Origin: Acidobacteriaceae bacterium
Lineage (GTDB): Bacteria; Acidobacteriota; Terriglobia; Terriglobales; Acidobacteriaceae
Length of the DNA: 8,005 nt
Reading direction: 5' to 3'
Assembly: GCA_003164255.1 (NCBI GenBank)
Contig: PLST01000246.1
Coordinates: 1 to 8,005, forward strand
Part shown: piece after piece, positions 1-6,695 of the stretch
Position numbering within the stretch: position 1 is the stretch's first letter
Layout of the letters: every line of letters starts with the position of its first letter
Notes under the pieces: model-generated
Seen by the model: the letters and a program-made list of their open reading frames with translations, nothing else
Databases searched by the model: none
What the model was told of the DNA's origin: nothing
Made by a program: the position numbers and the translations under genes

Positions 1-66
1 TCAGCCGCAACAAAACTCGCACGACGAATGCTGACAAATTTCCGGCAGTGATCGCCGGCCAAACCC

Positions 67-2187
67 CTATTCCGCCGCAGGTCCGTCTTTAAGCAGCGTC
101 AGCAAACCAGCTTCATCAAGCACGGGAATCTTCAGTTCGATGGCCTTGTCAAGCTTCGATCCGGCTTCTTCACCCGCGACCACGTAGCTGGTCTTCTTGC
201 TCACTGACCCGGCAGTCTTCCCGCCAGCGTCCTCAATTCGCTTCTTGGCTTCGTCGCGCGTCAGAGTCGGCAGCGTGCCGGTCAGCACAAAGGTCAATCC
301 CGCCAGCTGCGTCGAACGCACCTTCTTCTCAGCCGTCATTTTCACTTTGAGTGTTTCAAGGCTGTCGACCAATGCCCGATTCGAAGGACGCGTGAAGAAA
401 TCGACAATCGCTTCAGAGATCCTTGGGCCAACCTCCTCGACACGCTCAAGCTGCTCGCCATCGGCCTTCATAACTTCTCGAATGTCACCAAATTCTTCAG
501 CGAGCAGCTCCGCTGTCCTTTCGCCGACGAAACGAATACCGAGTCCCATCAGAACGCGCGCGAGACCTGCCTCCTTCGACGCCGCGATTTCTTTCTGGAG
601 GTTTGCGGTTCCCTTGGGACCAAGCAGCTGTCGCTCCCTTGTCTCCTCCACGCCTGTCTTCTTGTTGATTTGCGTCACTTGCGCAGTGAGCGCGAGCAAG
701 TCTTCATCCTTAAGCCGATACAGGTCTGCGACACTTGCCACAAGTTTCTTCTCGAGCAGTTGCTGCACGACCGCATCGCCTAGGCCTTCAATGTTCATCA
801 CTCCGCGCGAACCAAAGTGCAACAGCGTCTCGCGCAGTTTGGCTGGACAGTCGGCATTCACACAGCGCCAGTCCACTTCGCCCTCTTCGCGCACAACTGG
901 ATTACCGCACTCTGGACAGTCCGTTGGGAAATGAAACTTGCGGTTCCCGCGGGGATGCGCATCGTCCGTAATGACCTCAGCAACCTTGGGAATCACGTCG
1001 CCGCCGCGCTCCACCTTCACCCAGTCGCCAAGCAGCAGACCCAGACGGTCAATGAAGTCGGCGTTGTGAAGGGTTGCGCGGCTCACCGTAACTCCGCCGA
1101 CGAACACCGGCGTAAGCATCGCCGTCGGAGTCAGCTTGCCGGTACGGCCCACCGTGATCAGGATGTCGTTCACCTGCGTCACTCCCGACTTGGCCGTGAA
1201 CTTGTACGCGATGGCCCAGCGCGGCGCGCGTCCGGTATAGCCAAGCCGCTGCTGCGTCGCATGCGAATCCACTTTCAGCACAACGCCGTCAATCTCATAG
1301 CCAAGCGTCGATCGCTTGCTTTCGGCATCGTCGATGAACTCGGTCATCTCTTCCACCGTGCCCACAAGTTTGCGATGGGCATTTACGCGGAATCCGAGCG
1401 AACCGAGCACATCGAGCGTTGCGCGCTGCCCGTTGGGCCAGTACTCGCCCTCAATAAGCAGAAAATATGCAAAAAACACCAGCCTGCGGTTGGCAACAAT
1501 GCTGGGCTCAAGCGTGCGCAGCGTGCCAGCCGCCGCGTTGCGGGGATTGACCGCTGCAGGCAACCCTTCCTGCTCACGTTCTTCATTCATGCGGAGAAAC
1601 GCTGCCTCCGGCATCACCACCTCGCCGCGTATTTCGATTGCCTGCGGCAATCCTGCCTTCTTCAGCTTGTCTGGTGATATCGAAAGAGGGACGCTGCGAA
1701 TGGTGCGAACATTGGTCGTCACGTCTTCGCCGGTCTGGCCATCGCCGCGCGTCACGCCTGACGCCAGCCGCGCGCTCCCGTCTTCGCCGGCCTCGTAACG
1801 CAGTGCAATGCTCAGCCCGTCGAGCTTCAGCTCCGCCATGTACTCGACAACCAGGTTTCCTGCCAGTTCATGCACCCTGCGGTCCCAGTCGGCAAGCTCC
1901 TCGGCCGAGTATGCATTGTCAAGGCTCAACATAGGCCGCGAGTGCCGGACCTTCCTGAAGCCCTCGGCCGGCTTGCCTCCCACACGCTGCGTGGGCGAGT
2001 CGGGTGTCAACAGCTCGGGATGCGCTGCCTCGATCCGCTTCAGCTCGTTCATCAGCCCGTCGTACTCCTGGTCAGAGACCTCGGGCGCATCGAGTGCGTA
2101 ATAGAGGTGCTCATGGCGGCGCAGTTCAGCGCGCAACTCCTCTGTGCGCCTGGCCGGTTTCAATGGGGTGTCTTTAGGCTTGCCCAT
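67..2187 (-). CDS. ligA: NAD+-dependent DNA ligase LigA
   Basis: Joins nicks in duplex DNA using NAD+, with roles in Okazaki fragment joining and repair; cytoplasmic and normally essential. The 706-residue product is slightly longer than the usual ~670. Domains in order: Ia (about 14-70, with LYYALDAPEVSD and EYD), adenylation domain with the catalytic motif KLDG (Lys121), RGEV at 187-190, GYEIDGVVLK around 296-305 and AIAYKF at 325-330. An OB fold (about 335-410), a four-cysteine zinc finger (Cys424, 427, 442, 447), helix-hairpin-helix region (about 455-600) and BRCT domain (about 628-700, with GLTFVLTGTLP) follow. All catalytic parts look intact. About 18 extra residues lie near 504-521, between the zinc finger and the helix-hairpin-helix repeats. 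The ATG at 2187 is chosen because domain Ia begins just after it; no Shine-Dalgarno precedes it. Divergent from the YdjM-like gene. Family assignment is essentially certain. Confidence 0.98.
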   Translation of the reverse strand: MGKPKDTPLKPARRTEELRAELRRHEHLYYALDAPEVSDQEYDGLMNELKRIEAAHPELLTPDSPTQRVGGKPAEGFRKVRHSRPMLSLDNAYSAEELADWDRRVHELAGNLVVEYMAELKLDGLSIALRYEAGEDGSARLASGVTRGDGQTGEDVTTNVRTIRSVPLSISPDKLKKAGLPQAIEIRGEVVMPEAAFLRMNEEREQEGLPAAVNPRNAAAGTLRTLEPSIVANRRLVFFAYFLLIEGEYWPNGQRATLDVLGSLGFRVNAHRKLVGTVEEMTEFIDDAESKRSTLGYEIDGVVLKVDSHATQQRLGYTGRAPRWAIAYKFTAKSGVTQVNDILITVGRTGKLTPTAMLTPVFVGGVTVSRATLHNADFIDRLGLLLGDWVKVERGGDVIPKVAEVITDDAHPRGNRKFHFPTDCPECGNPVVREEGEVDWRCVNADCPAKLRETLLHFGSRGVMNIEGLGDAVVQQLLEKKLVASVADLYRLKDEDLLALTAQVTQINKKTGVEETRERQLLGPKGTANLQKEIAASKEAGLARVLMGLGIRFVGERTAELLAEEFGDIREVMKADGEQLERVEEVGPRISEAIVDFFTRPSNRALVDSLETLKVKMTAEKKVRSTQLAGLTFVLTGTLPTLTRDEAKKRIEDAGGKTAGSVSKKTSYVVAGEEAGSKLDKAIELKIPVLDEAGLLTLLKDGPAAE

Positions 2188-2194
2188 GGGCTGG

Positions 2195-2223
2195 ATTATA
2201 GGAGGCGACAGGCCCTGTGAGCA
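2195..2223 (-). promoter_or_regulatory. Probable ligA promoter, possibly giving a near-leaderless mRNA
   Basis: Read on the minus strand, positions 2200-2195 are a perfect TATAAT -10 box. Seventeen bases further upstream is TGCTCA (2223-2218), only a weak match to TTGACA. Normal spacing puts the transcription start near 2188, directly against the ATG at 2187. No Shine-Dalgarno lies between the -10 box and the ATG, which fits a leaderless or near-leaderless transcript. The -10 match is seen directly; start site and leaderlessness are inferred. Confidence 0.5.
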
Positions 2224-2251
2224 GGCCCGATACTATGGAATTAAGAGAGTC

Positions 2252-3367
2252 ATGGAACCGATCACCCATTTCCTTACCGGAGCCTGCATCGGTCGCGCCG
2301 GCCTGAACCGCAAGACGACCTACGCCACGCTTGCCGCCGTGCTGGCAGCCGAGGCGGCCGACCTCGACGTCCTCTGGTCCTTCGCCGGTCCGGTCGAAGA
2401 GCTGAAGCACCATCGCGGCATCACTCACACCTTTCTTGGTGCGCCGTTTGTTGCGGGAGCCGTGGTTGGCGTCATCTGGATCGGACACAGCCTGTGGATG
2501 CGCCGCCGTCGCACGATCGATCCACTCCTCCAAAACCCGAAAGTGCCCCCGGCACCGACGTCGGTCCGCTGGGGCTGGCTCTATCTCACGGCCCTGATTG
2601 CCGCCCTCAGCCATCTCCTGCTCGACTGGACAAACAACTACGGCTTGCGGCCCTTCTTTCCATTCAATCCGCGCTGGTACGCGGGCAGCTTTGTCTTCAT
2701 CGCCGAGCCGGTGATTTGGGCGTTGTTGGTGCTGGCTTTGCTTGTACCGTGGATCTTCGGACTAGCCGACAGCGAGATTGGCGCGCGCGCCAAGCCCTTT
2801 CGCGGCCGTAGTTGGGCCATCTTTGCTCTGACAGGAATGGCGGTGCTCTGGTGCTGGCGCTGGGCAGAGCATGCACAGGCCCAGGCAATGCTTGAGAACA
2901 TTCAGGTGACATCGGCTCCCGTCAATCGCGTGGCGCTGGAACCGTATCCCGTCAATCCCTACCGTTGGCACGCCATTCTTGAAACCCCGGACTTCTACCA
3001 GACCGCCGAGATCAATACCTGGACCGGCGAGATAGTGAGCGAGCCGCTCCGCGATTCAATCCATAAGCCTACAGACACTGCCGCCGTCGAAGCGGCCAAG
3101 CGAACGCCTCTCGGCCAGGTTTATCTCGATTGGGGAATCTGGGCAGTGGTGCGCGATGTGGGTCAGGAGCCTGTGGCCGCCATGAATCCGCCCGATTTGC
3201 CCCCCAACCGCTCCTGGACCACGGTCGAGTTCAGCGATCTTCGCTTTGCATACTCCTTTCTGGGGACAGGCCGCCAAGCGGGTCGGTCACCGCTCGGAGG
3301 ATGGGTTTATATCGTGGATAACCACGAAGATGGGGGAGAAGGAATGGGCGGACGCCCACAGAAATAG
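2252..3367 (+). CDS. YdjM-type membrane-bound metal-dependent hydrolase (DUF457-like)
   Basis: Predicted inner-membrane protein of 371 residues, of the family annotated as membrane-bound metal-dependent hydrolases (E. coli YdjM, B. subtilis YfhP); its substrate is not known. The N-terminal half shows the family's likely metal ligands: His6 in THFLTG, the acidic cluster EAADLD (34-39), HHRGITHT (53-60) and HLLLDW (121-126). Hydrophobic segments lie near 64-80, 108-124, 148-170 and 187-202. The last ~165 residues are soluble-looking, with many Trp and Pro, as in the longer YfhP-like members and unlike short YdjM. ATG 2252 is preferred because the family's MEPITHFLTG-type start falls there; the open frame continues back to 2144 but that would overlap ligA and its promoter. 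Only a poorly spaced purine run (AAGAGAG, 2243-2249) precedes it. It may be co-transcribed with the next gene 161 bp on, but nothing proves this. Confidence 0.88.
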   Translation: MEPITHFLTGACIGRAGLNRKTTYATLAAVLAAEAADLDVLWSFAGPVEELKHHRGITHTFLGAPFVAGAVVGVIWIGHSLWMRRRRTIDPLLQNPKVPPAPTSVRWGWLYLTALIAALSHLLLDWTNNYGLRPFFPFNPRWYAGSFVFIAEPVIWALLVLALLVPWIFGLADSEIGARAKPFRGRSWAIFALTGMAVLWCWRWAEHAQAQAMLENIQVTSAPVNRVALEPYPVNPYRWHAILETPDFYQTAEINTWTGEIVSEPLRDSIHKPTDTAAVEAAKRTPLGQVYLDWGIWAVVRDVGQEPVAAMNPPDLPPNRSWTTVEFSDLRFAYSFLGTGRQAGRSPLGGWVYIVDNHEDGGEGMGGRPQK

Positions 3368-3528
3368 AAGAATTTTGACTCAGATGGAAAAATTTATTGG
3401 TCCGGTGGAACCGTTTGGGTTGACCCGGGGACTCGCGGACCGCAGAATGAAGGAGAAGACATAAGCATTCGGAATGGTTCCCCGTGTCCCTGGGAAATCG
3501 CTCCTCACTTTAGAAAAATGAGGTTTTC

Positions 3529-4062
3529 ATGATCGCCTATCTGCTCCTGTTGGTTGCCGTCCTCACTCGTGTAACGCCCCATGCCGGGTGGTTGAACTTT
3601 ACTGCGGTGGGCGGCATGCTGCTCTACTTTGGCGCGCGGCGCTCGTGGCGCGAGATGCTGGCTCCGCTGGCGGTGCTCGTGGCGACAGACTACTTCCTCA
3701 CGGTCTACACCTATCACTATGCCTTCCGCTGGGAGGCTTATCTCCCCACCTGGGCCTGGTACGTGGCGGCAATGGCGCTCGGACAGATCCTGCTGAAAGC
3801 CAGAACGACGTTTGTGCGCGTCGCCGCAACCACACTGCTCGGACCCACCTCGTTCTTTGTGATTTCGAACTACGCGGTGTGGGTGGCGGGCGGCATGTAT
3901 CCTCGCACCCTGGCCGGGCTCCAGGCCTGCTACGTGGCGGCCATTCCCTTCTACCGCAACGATCTAGCCTCAACAGCGATCGTTCTCGGCGTGGCTTTTG
4001 GCGCGCCCGCGCTTGTGCGCCGCATGGCTCCAGCCCCCGCGCAAGCATTGGCGGGAAAATAG
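3529..4062 (+). CDS. DUF6580-like small integral membrane protein
   Basis: A 177-residue, very hydrophobic protein with about five or six membrane segments (roughly 1-13, 24-36, 45-60, 74-91, 98-118 and 145-163). The pattern NFTAVGGMLLYFG near 23-35, the TDYFLT stretch (53-58), the SNYAVWV segment (113-119) followed by GGMYPRTLAGL, and CYVAAIPFYRNDL (134-146) match what I recall of the DUF6580 family. That family resembles the membrane substrate-binding (S) subunits of ECF vitamin transporters. No function is established and no ECF ATPase genes lie nearby, so transport is only a guess. The start is supported by a Shine-Dalgarno-like GAGG (3520-3523) five bases before the ATG. The gene ends 27 bp before a strong terminator hairpin. 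The 161 bp upstream hold no clear promoter or other gene. Confidence 0.82.
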   Translation: MIAYLLLLVAVLTRVTPHAGWLNFTAVGGMLLYFGARRSWREMLAPLAVLVATDYFLTVYTYHYAFRWEAYLPTWAWYVAAMALGQILLKARTTFVRVAATTLLGPTSFFVISNYAVWVAGGMYPRTLAGLQACYVAAIPFYRNDLASTAIVLGVAFGAPALVRRMAPAPAQALAGK

Positions 4063-4089
4063 CCCTCCATTAAGTCAGGCTCGATATTG

Positions 4090-4117
4090 AACCGCGCCCT
4101 AGCATGGGGCGCGGTTT
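4090..4117 (+). terminator. Intrinsic terminator after the DUF6580-like gene
   Basis: A perfect 10-bp GC-rich stem, AACCGCGCCC (4090-4099) pairing with GGGCGCGGTT (4107-4116), closes a 7-base loop and is followed by a T-rich tail (TTTGTATTTGT). It lies 27 bp after the stop codon of the preceding plus-strand gene and before the next promoter, so it separates two transcription units. Confidence 0.85.
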
Positions 4118-4143
4118 GTATTTGTGACCAAGATGGGGGATGG

Positions 4144-4184
4144 GCGCAAACGAAAGTCATTTGACAGCCGTACGCGCAAACAAA
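4144..4184 (+). repeat. Imperfect direct repeat GCGCAAAC(G/A)AA around the -35 box, possible operator
   Basis: GCGCAAACGAA (4144-4154) recurs as GCGCAAACAAA (4174-4184), 10 of 11 bases identical and exactly 30 bp apart, close to three helical turns. The first copy ends six bases before the TTGACA box and the second lies in the -35/-10 spacer. This geometry would suit a regulator binding one face of the DNA, but chance similarity cannot be excluded. Confidence 0.4.
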
Positions 4185-4190
4185 TCGAAT
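4161..4190 (+). promoter_or_regulatory. Sigma-70-type promoter for the small secreted protein gene
   Basis: A perfect -35 TTGACA (4161-4166) is followed after 18 bp by TCGAAT (4185-4190), a four-of-six match to TATAAT. Transcription would start near 4197, leaving a leader of about 38 bases that contains the GGAGAG ribosome binding site of the gene at 4235. It lies between a terminator and a start codon, where a promoter is expected. Confidence 0.6.
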
Positions 4191-4234
4191 AGCCCGAATG
4201 CTGTTGGTTCCATCCACAACCTGGAGAGACTGCC

Positions 4235-4651
4235 ATGCGGATGCAAATCAAAACGGGAATCGGTGTGGCCTTGCTTGCGGGCTCAATCCTGATGACTGTC
4301 CATGCGCAAACTGCTAATGTGAGCTCGAAAAAGAACGGAAACAACCAGAGCGCAGGTAACTCCCAAACCAATGGCGCGGATGGACAAAGGAAGTCTGGAC
4401 AGGTTGTGCACCAGGACTACGACAAGGTGCAGGCGGGCAAGCCTGAAGGCCCATCGGCGCCGCCAAACCAGAGCGGGACGCAGGGATCAACTGCGGACAA
4501 CAACGGCGTTGCCAAATCAAAAACAAAATTTCGCCAGGAATTTGGACCGACGCAGGCGAACAAGAAGAATGACGTAATCACGCCTTCCGGACCTGGCGGA
4601 CAGGACGGCAAGCCAAAAACCGCTGACGCAAAGAAGCAAGCGCCAAAGTAG
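4235..4651 (+). CDS. Small secreted hypothetical protein, Asn/Gln/Gly/Lys-rich
   Basis: I do not recognise a family for this 138-residue protein. It begins with a clear Sec signal peptide: positive MRMQIK, hydrophobic core at 9-20, and a likely cleavage site after Ala24 (VHA|QT). The mature ~114 residues are low in hydrophobic amino acids and rich in Asn, Gln, Gly, Lys, Ser and Pro, so probably disordered and strongly basic. A short segment near 87-105 (KTKFRQEFGPTQANKKNDV) has the most ordinary composition and may be the conserved core. There are no cysteines. GGAGAG (4223-4228) six bases before the ATG supports the start, and a good promoter lies upstream. It converges with the VTT gene across 40 bp. 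It could be a periplasmic or extracellular protein; no function can be deduced. Confidence 0.75.
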   Translation: MRMQIKTGIGVALLAGSILMTVHAQTANVSSKKNGNNQSAGNSQTNGADGQRKSGQVVHQDYDKVQAGKPEGPSAPPNQSGTQGSTADNNGVAKSKTKFRQEFGPTQANKKNDVITPSGPGGQDGKPKTADAKKQAPK

Positions 4652-4691
4652 AAACGGTTTGCGGTTCGTCTGCAGATCCGAGCCGGGCTCG

Positions 4692-5309
4692 TTAATCTTC
4701 CAGCAGTTTTCCTGAGCGCTTTCTCTTCATCCACCACCAGGCAAAGCCCAGCATCGCCAGAACGATCACCAGGGCAACCAGGGGCACGGCGTGGTGCGCC
4801 ACCAGATCAGCCGCGCCCGGACCGAGTTTGAGCACCAGAAGCGACAGGATCAACCAGCGCACCATTCTGCCGGCAATCACTGCTAGCATGAATGGAATCA
4901 CGCGCATCTCAAATACCCCCGCAGCGAAAACAAACATCTTCCACGGCGCCGGAGGCGGCAGCATCGAAGGGATCATCACAGCCAGAAACTCCTGCCGCTC
5001 AAAGCGGGTGCGCAGCCGTTCAAACCGTTCGCGGTTGATGCGCTTAAGCAGGAATAGTTCGCCGCCGGCCCGTCCCAACCCATAGGGAAGCAGCCCTCCG
5101 ATTGCCGAGCCGATCGCAGCCATCAGGCAGTAGAGCCAGAAATTCGACTTGTTGTTCCACACGTAAACGGCGAGAATCGCGTCCATCGGAACGGGAATGG
5201 TCGAGGAGTCAAGGAGTGCGATAACGCCGATTCCCCAAAAACCAAGCTTCGCCAGCGCCGGCAGCAGCGCAAGCTTCCACCAGGCCATAATTCGTACAAA
5301 AAACTGCAT
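4692..5309 (-). CDS. DedA/SNARE-associated (VTT domain) membrane protein
   Basis: A 205-residue polytopic inner-membrane protein of the DedA/VTT superfamily, whose characterised members flip polyprenyl phosphate or phospholipids or support membrane homeostasis. Seen here: a hydrophobic start, the LLDSSTIPVPMDAIL motif (32-46) typical of the YqaA-like branch, the small-residue membrane segment AAIGSAIGGLLPYGLGRAGG (64-83) and a charged loop (89-107, RINRERFERLR and RFERQEF). SMLPPPAPWKMFVFAAGV (115-132) is the second re-entrant signature, and two more membrane helices lead to a basic tail (WWMKRKRSGK). The ATG at 5309 is chosen because the family's hydrophobic start falls there and AAGGGA lies about ten bases upstream; in-frame ATGs at 5345 and 5393 would add 12 or 28 unlikely residues. 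Whether it transports a lipid is not shown by the sequence. Confidence 0.87.
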   Translation of the reverse strand: MQFFVRIMAWWKLALLPALAKLGFWGIGVIALLDSSTIPVPMDAILAVYVWNNKSNFWLYCLMAAIGSAIGGLLPYGLGRAGGELFLLKRINRERFERLRTRFERQEFLAVMIPSMLPPPAPWKMFVFAAGVFEMRVIPFMLAVIAGRMVRWLILSLLVLKLGPGAADLVAHHAVPLVALVIVLAMLGFAWWWMKRKRSGKLLED

Positions 5310-5356
5310 CAAAAAAGTTCCCTTTCCGCCCGCTGATCCGTCCATCCAATAAGACC

Positions 5357-5362
5357 ATTGTA
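5357..5362 (-). promoter_or_regulatory. Possible -10 box for the VTT gene
   Basis: On the minus strand these bases read TACAAT, a five-of-six match to TATAAT, 47 bases upstream of the chosen VTT start at 5309. I find no convincing -35 at 16-18 bp, so this rests on one hexamer. It would favour the 5309 start over 5393, which lies upstream of the box. Confidence 0.3.
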
Positions 5363-5531
5363 CGAGGTGAAGCATCTGGCAGACTCCGGCCATTTACACC
5401 CCAGGAGTTTGCGCGGCTCATGTAAGTACCGATTCTGGATCACAATTTGAGCGGGATGAGAGAATAGATCGAAAGGATTCCGAGCGGAGCCAGCAAAGTA
5501 GGCCCCTCCCCGGGAGTCTCCTCTAGAACCA

Positions 5532-6608
5532 ATGCCCACCAGCGAAGCGCCAACCAACGTGAACGAGCCCAATGAGCCGCCGACGAGCCCAGTAGCGGCT
5601 GAGGACAAGGACAGCCCTGTCCTTGCCCCGGAGAGCCCGCAATCTGCTCCCTCTGCGCTGCGAGGTTCGCGCTGGGTCGACTACGACACCCATGAATTGC
5701 TCGAGATGATCAGCGAGCTCGAAGACGAGCGGCGCTGGGCGAGGCTGCGCGAGGGAATGTTGTGGGCGGTTCTGGCTCACATCGCTGTTCTACTGGCACT
5801 TTTCCTGTTGCCCAGATACATCGTCATGCCCAAGGTGGTCGACAAAACCGCAAAGCTGGACAAGGACGAGTTCACTTATATGGACACGCCGCGCTTCCGG
5901 CCCAAGGTTGAGGTAAAGCCGCTCATCAAGCCCCCTGTGATCGACAAGCAGACCATGGACGAAATGCGGAAGCAGTCCGCAGCGCCAGCGCCGGTTACGC
6001 CTCCGCCACAGGAAACCAAGCCTCCGGAACAGCAGGCGCCGGTCCAGCCACAGCCCGCACAGCCGCCTCCGCCTAACCCGCAATCGCAGCTTGAGGCGCC
6101 GCGGCCTGCGACTGTACCTGCACGGCCAAACTTTGCCATGAACTCGACCAATCCCGCTGACCAGCTTCGTGAGGCGATGCGGAATGCCGCCCGCAGCCAC
6201 GGTGCCGGTGAGGTGGGCAATCAACCATCCCCTGGACTGGCCCTGCATCCCGGCGCTGGCTCTGGTGGCGTGCAGGTCCTCTCTGATACCCAGGGCGTCG
6301 ACTTCAGCAACTGGCTGCAGCGCTGGCATTGGGAAACCGAACACACATGGGATCCTCTCATCCCCGATGAGGTCAACCCGCCTATTTACAAGTCCGGCAT
6401 GGTTGCCATTGAATTCAAGGTTCTTCCGAATGGGCGGTTAATGCCCGACAGCGTGCACCTGGTCGGCCGCTCCGGCGATACCGCCCTCGATAGGGCCGCA
6501 TGGGGCGCGCTCACCGGCTCAAACTATCCGCCACTGCCCCACGAGTTCCACGGGCCCTATCTAGAGCTGCGCGCTTACTTCCTGTACAACATGGAACCCG
6601 GTCACTAA
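5532..6608 (+). CDS. TonB C-terminal-domain protein (TonB/TolA-like energy transducer)
   Basis: A 358-residue protein built like TonB. It has a cytoplasmic N-terminus (1-74), a single membrane anchor (about 75-94, MLWAVLAHIAVLLALFLLP), a periplasmic Pro/Gln/Lys-rich spacer (about 125-200) with PPPQETKPPEQQ, and a C-terminal TonB fold (about 285-353). The fold shows GMVAIEFKVLPNGRL, then SGDTALDRAAWGAL and PLPHEFHGPYLELRAYF, the last resembling TolA/TonB-like family ends. TonB-type proteins carry proton-motive-force energy from an ExbB/ExbD motor to outer-membrane receptors; no exbB, exbD or receptor gene is in this window. The cytoplasmic part is far longer than that of E. coli TonB and holds an acidic helical stretch (THELLEMISELEDERRWARL). 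No Shine-Dalgarno precedes the ATG: the nearest GGGAG is about 15 bases away, so the start is less certain. Divergent from the VTT gene and converging with the coiled-coil gene. Confidence 0.85.
   Translation: MPTSEAPTNVNEPNEPPTSPVAAEDKDSPVLAPESPQSAPSALRGSRWVDYDTHELLEMISELEDERRWARLREGMLWAVLAHIAVLLALFLLPRYIVMPKVVDKTAKLDKDEFTYMDTPRFRPKVEVKPLIKPPVIDKQTMDEMRKQSAAPAPVTPPPQETKPPEQQAPVQPQPAQPPPPNPQSQLEAPRPATVPARPNFAMNSTNPADQLREAMRNAARSHGAGEVGNQPSPGLALHPGAGSGGVQVLSDTQGVDFSNWLQRWHWETEHTWDPLIPDEVNPPIYKSGMVAIEFKVLPNGRLMPDSVHLVGRSGDTALDRAAWGALTGSNYPPLPHEFHGPYLELRAYFLYNMEPGH
5606..5625 (+). repeat. Perfect inverted repeat within the TonB-like gene
   Basis: CAAGGACAG (5606-5614) and CTGTCCTTG (5617-5625) are perfect complements, giving an 8-bp stem with a four-base loop (GCCC) about 75 bases into the coding sequence. 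It encodes KDSPVLA in the disordered N-terminal part of the protein. It could be a small mRNA hairpin near the start, a dispersed palindrome, or chance. Confidence 0.6.
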
Positions 6609-6641
6609 GCCGCAGCAATTCACGATTCGTTCGCACTAATC

Positions 6642-6670
6642 AAAAAGCCCACGCTCCACGCGTGGGCTTT
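6642..6670 (-). terminator. Terminator between the converging TonB-like and coiled-coil genes
   Basis: AAAGCCCACGC (6644-6654) pairs perfectly with GCGTGGGCTTT (6660-6670) around a TCCAC loop, an 11-bp stem. On the minus strand the stem runs into TTTTTG, a good U-tract, so it should end the coiled-coil gene, whose stop is 26 bp upstream. On the plus strand the tail is TTTCCT, weaker, but it may also stop the TonB-like transcript. Its stem matches the one at 7792-7822. Confidence 0.85.
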
Positions 6671-6695
6671 CCTGTGAACAAACGCAATTGCCGGC

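Noticed and set aside
42..58. CCGGC/GCCGG hairpin just beyond the ligA stop
   Set aside because: Five-base stem followed on the minus strand by AAATTT, not a proper U-tract; too weak to call a ligA terminator.
197..2220. Several long plus-strand open frames (for example 197-934, 817-1677, 1316-1798) opposite ligA
   Set aside because: They lie antisense to a complete, well-matched ligA. Their translations are Ser/Arg/Ala-rich and without recognisable domains, as expected of shadow frames in GC-rich DNA.
2144..2251. Longer YdjM-like protein starting at 2144
   Set aside because: The extra 36 residues overlap the ligA start and its promoter, and the family's characteristic MEPITHF-type N-terminus begins at 2252.
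3399..3441. GGTCCG/CGGACC pairing in the 161-bp gap, a possible structured RNA or terminator
   Set aside because: Only a six-base outer stem with poorly pairing interior and no T-tract; not distinguishable from chance.
3384..3464. 26-codon frame between the YdjM-like and DUF6580-like genes
   Set aside because: It has no ribosome binding site and no recognisable peptide; too short to support without conservation data.
4679..4691. CGAGC/GCTCG hairpin between the small secreted gene and the VTT gene
   Set aside because: Five-base stem with a three-base loop and no T-tract on either strand, so not a credible terminator.
5790..6344. 184-codon minus-strand frame inside the TonB-like gene
   Set aside because: Arg/Leu-rich mirror of the proline-rich coding region, with no domain or start signal; a shadow frame.
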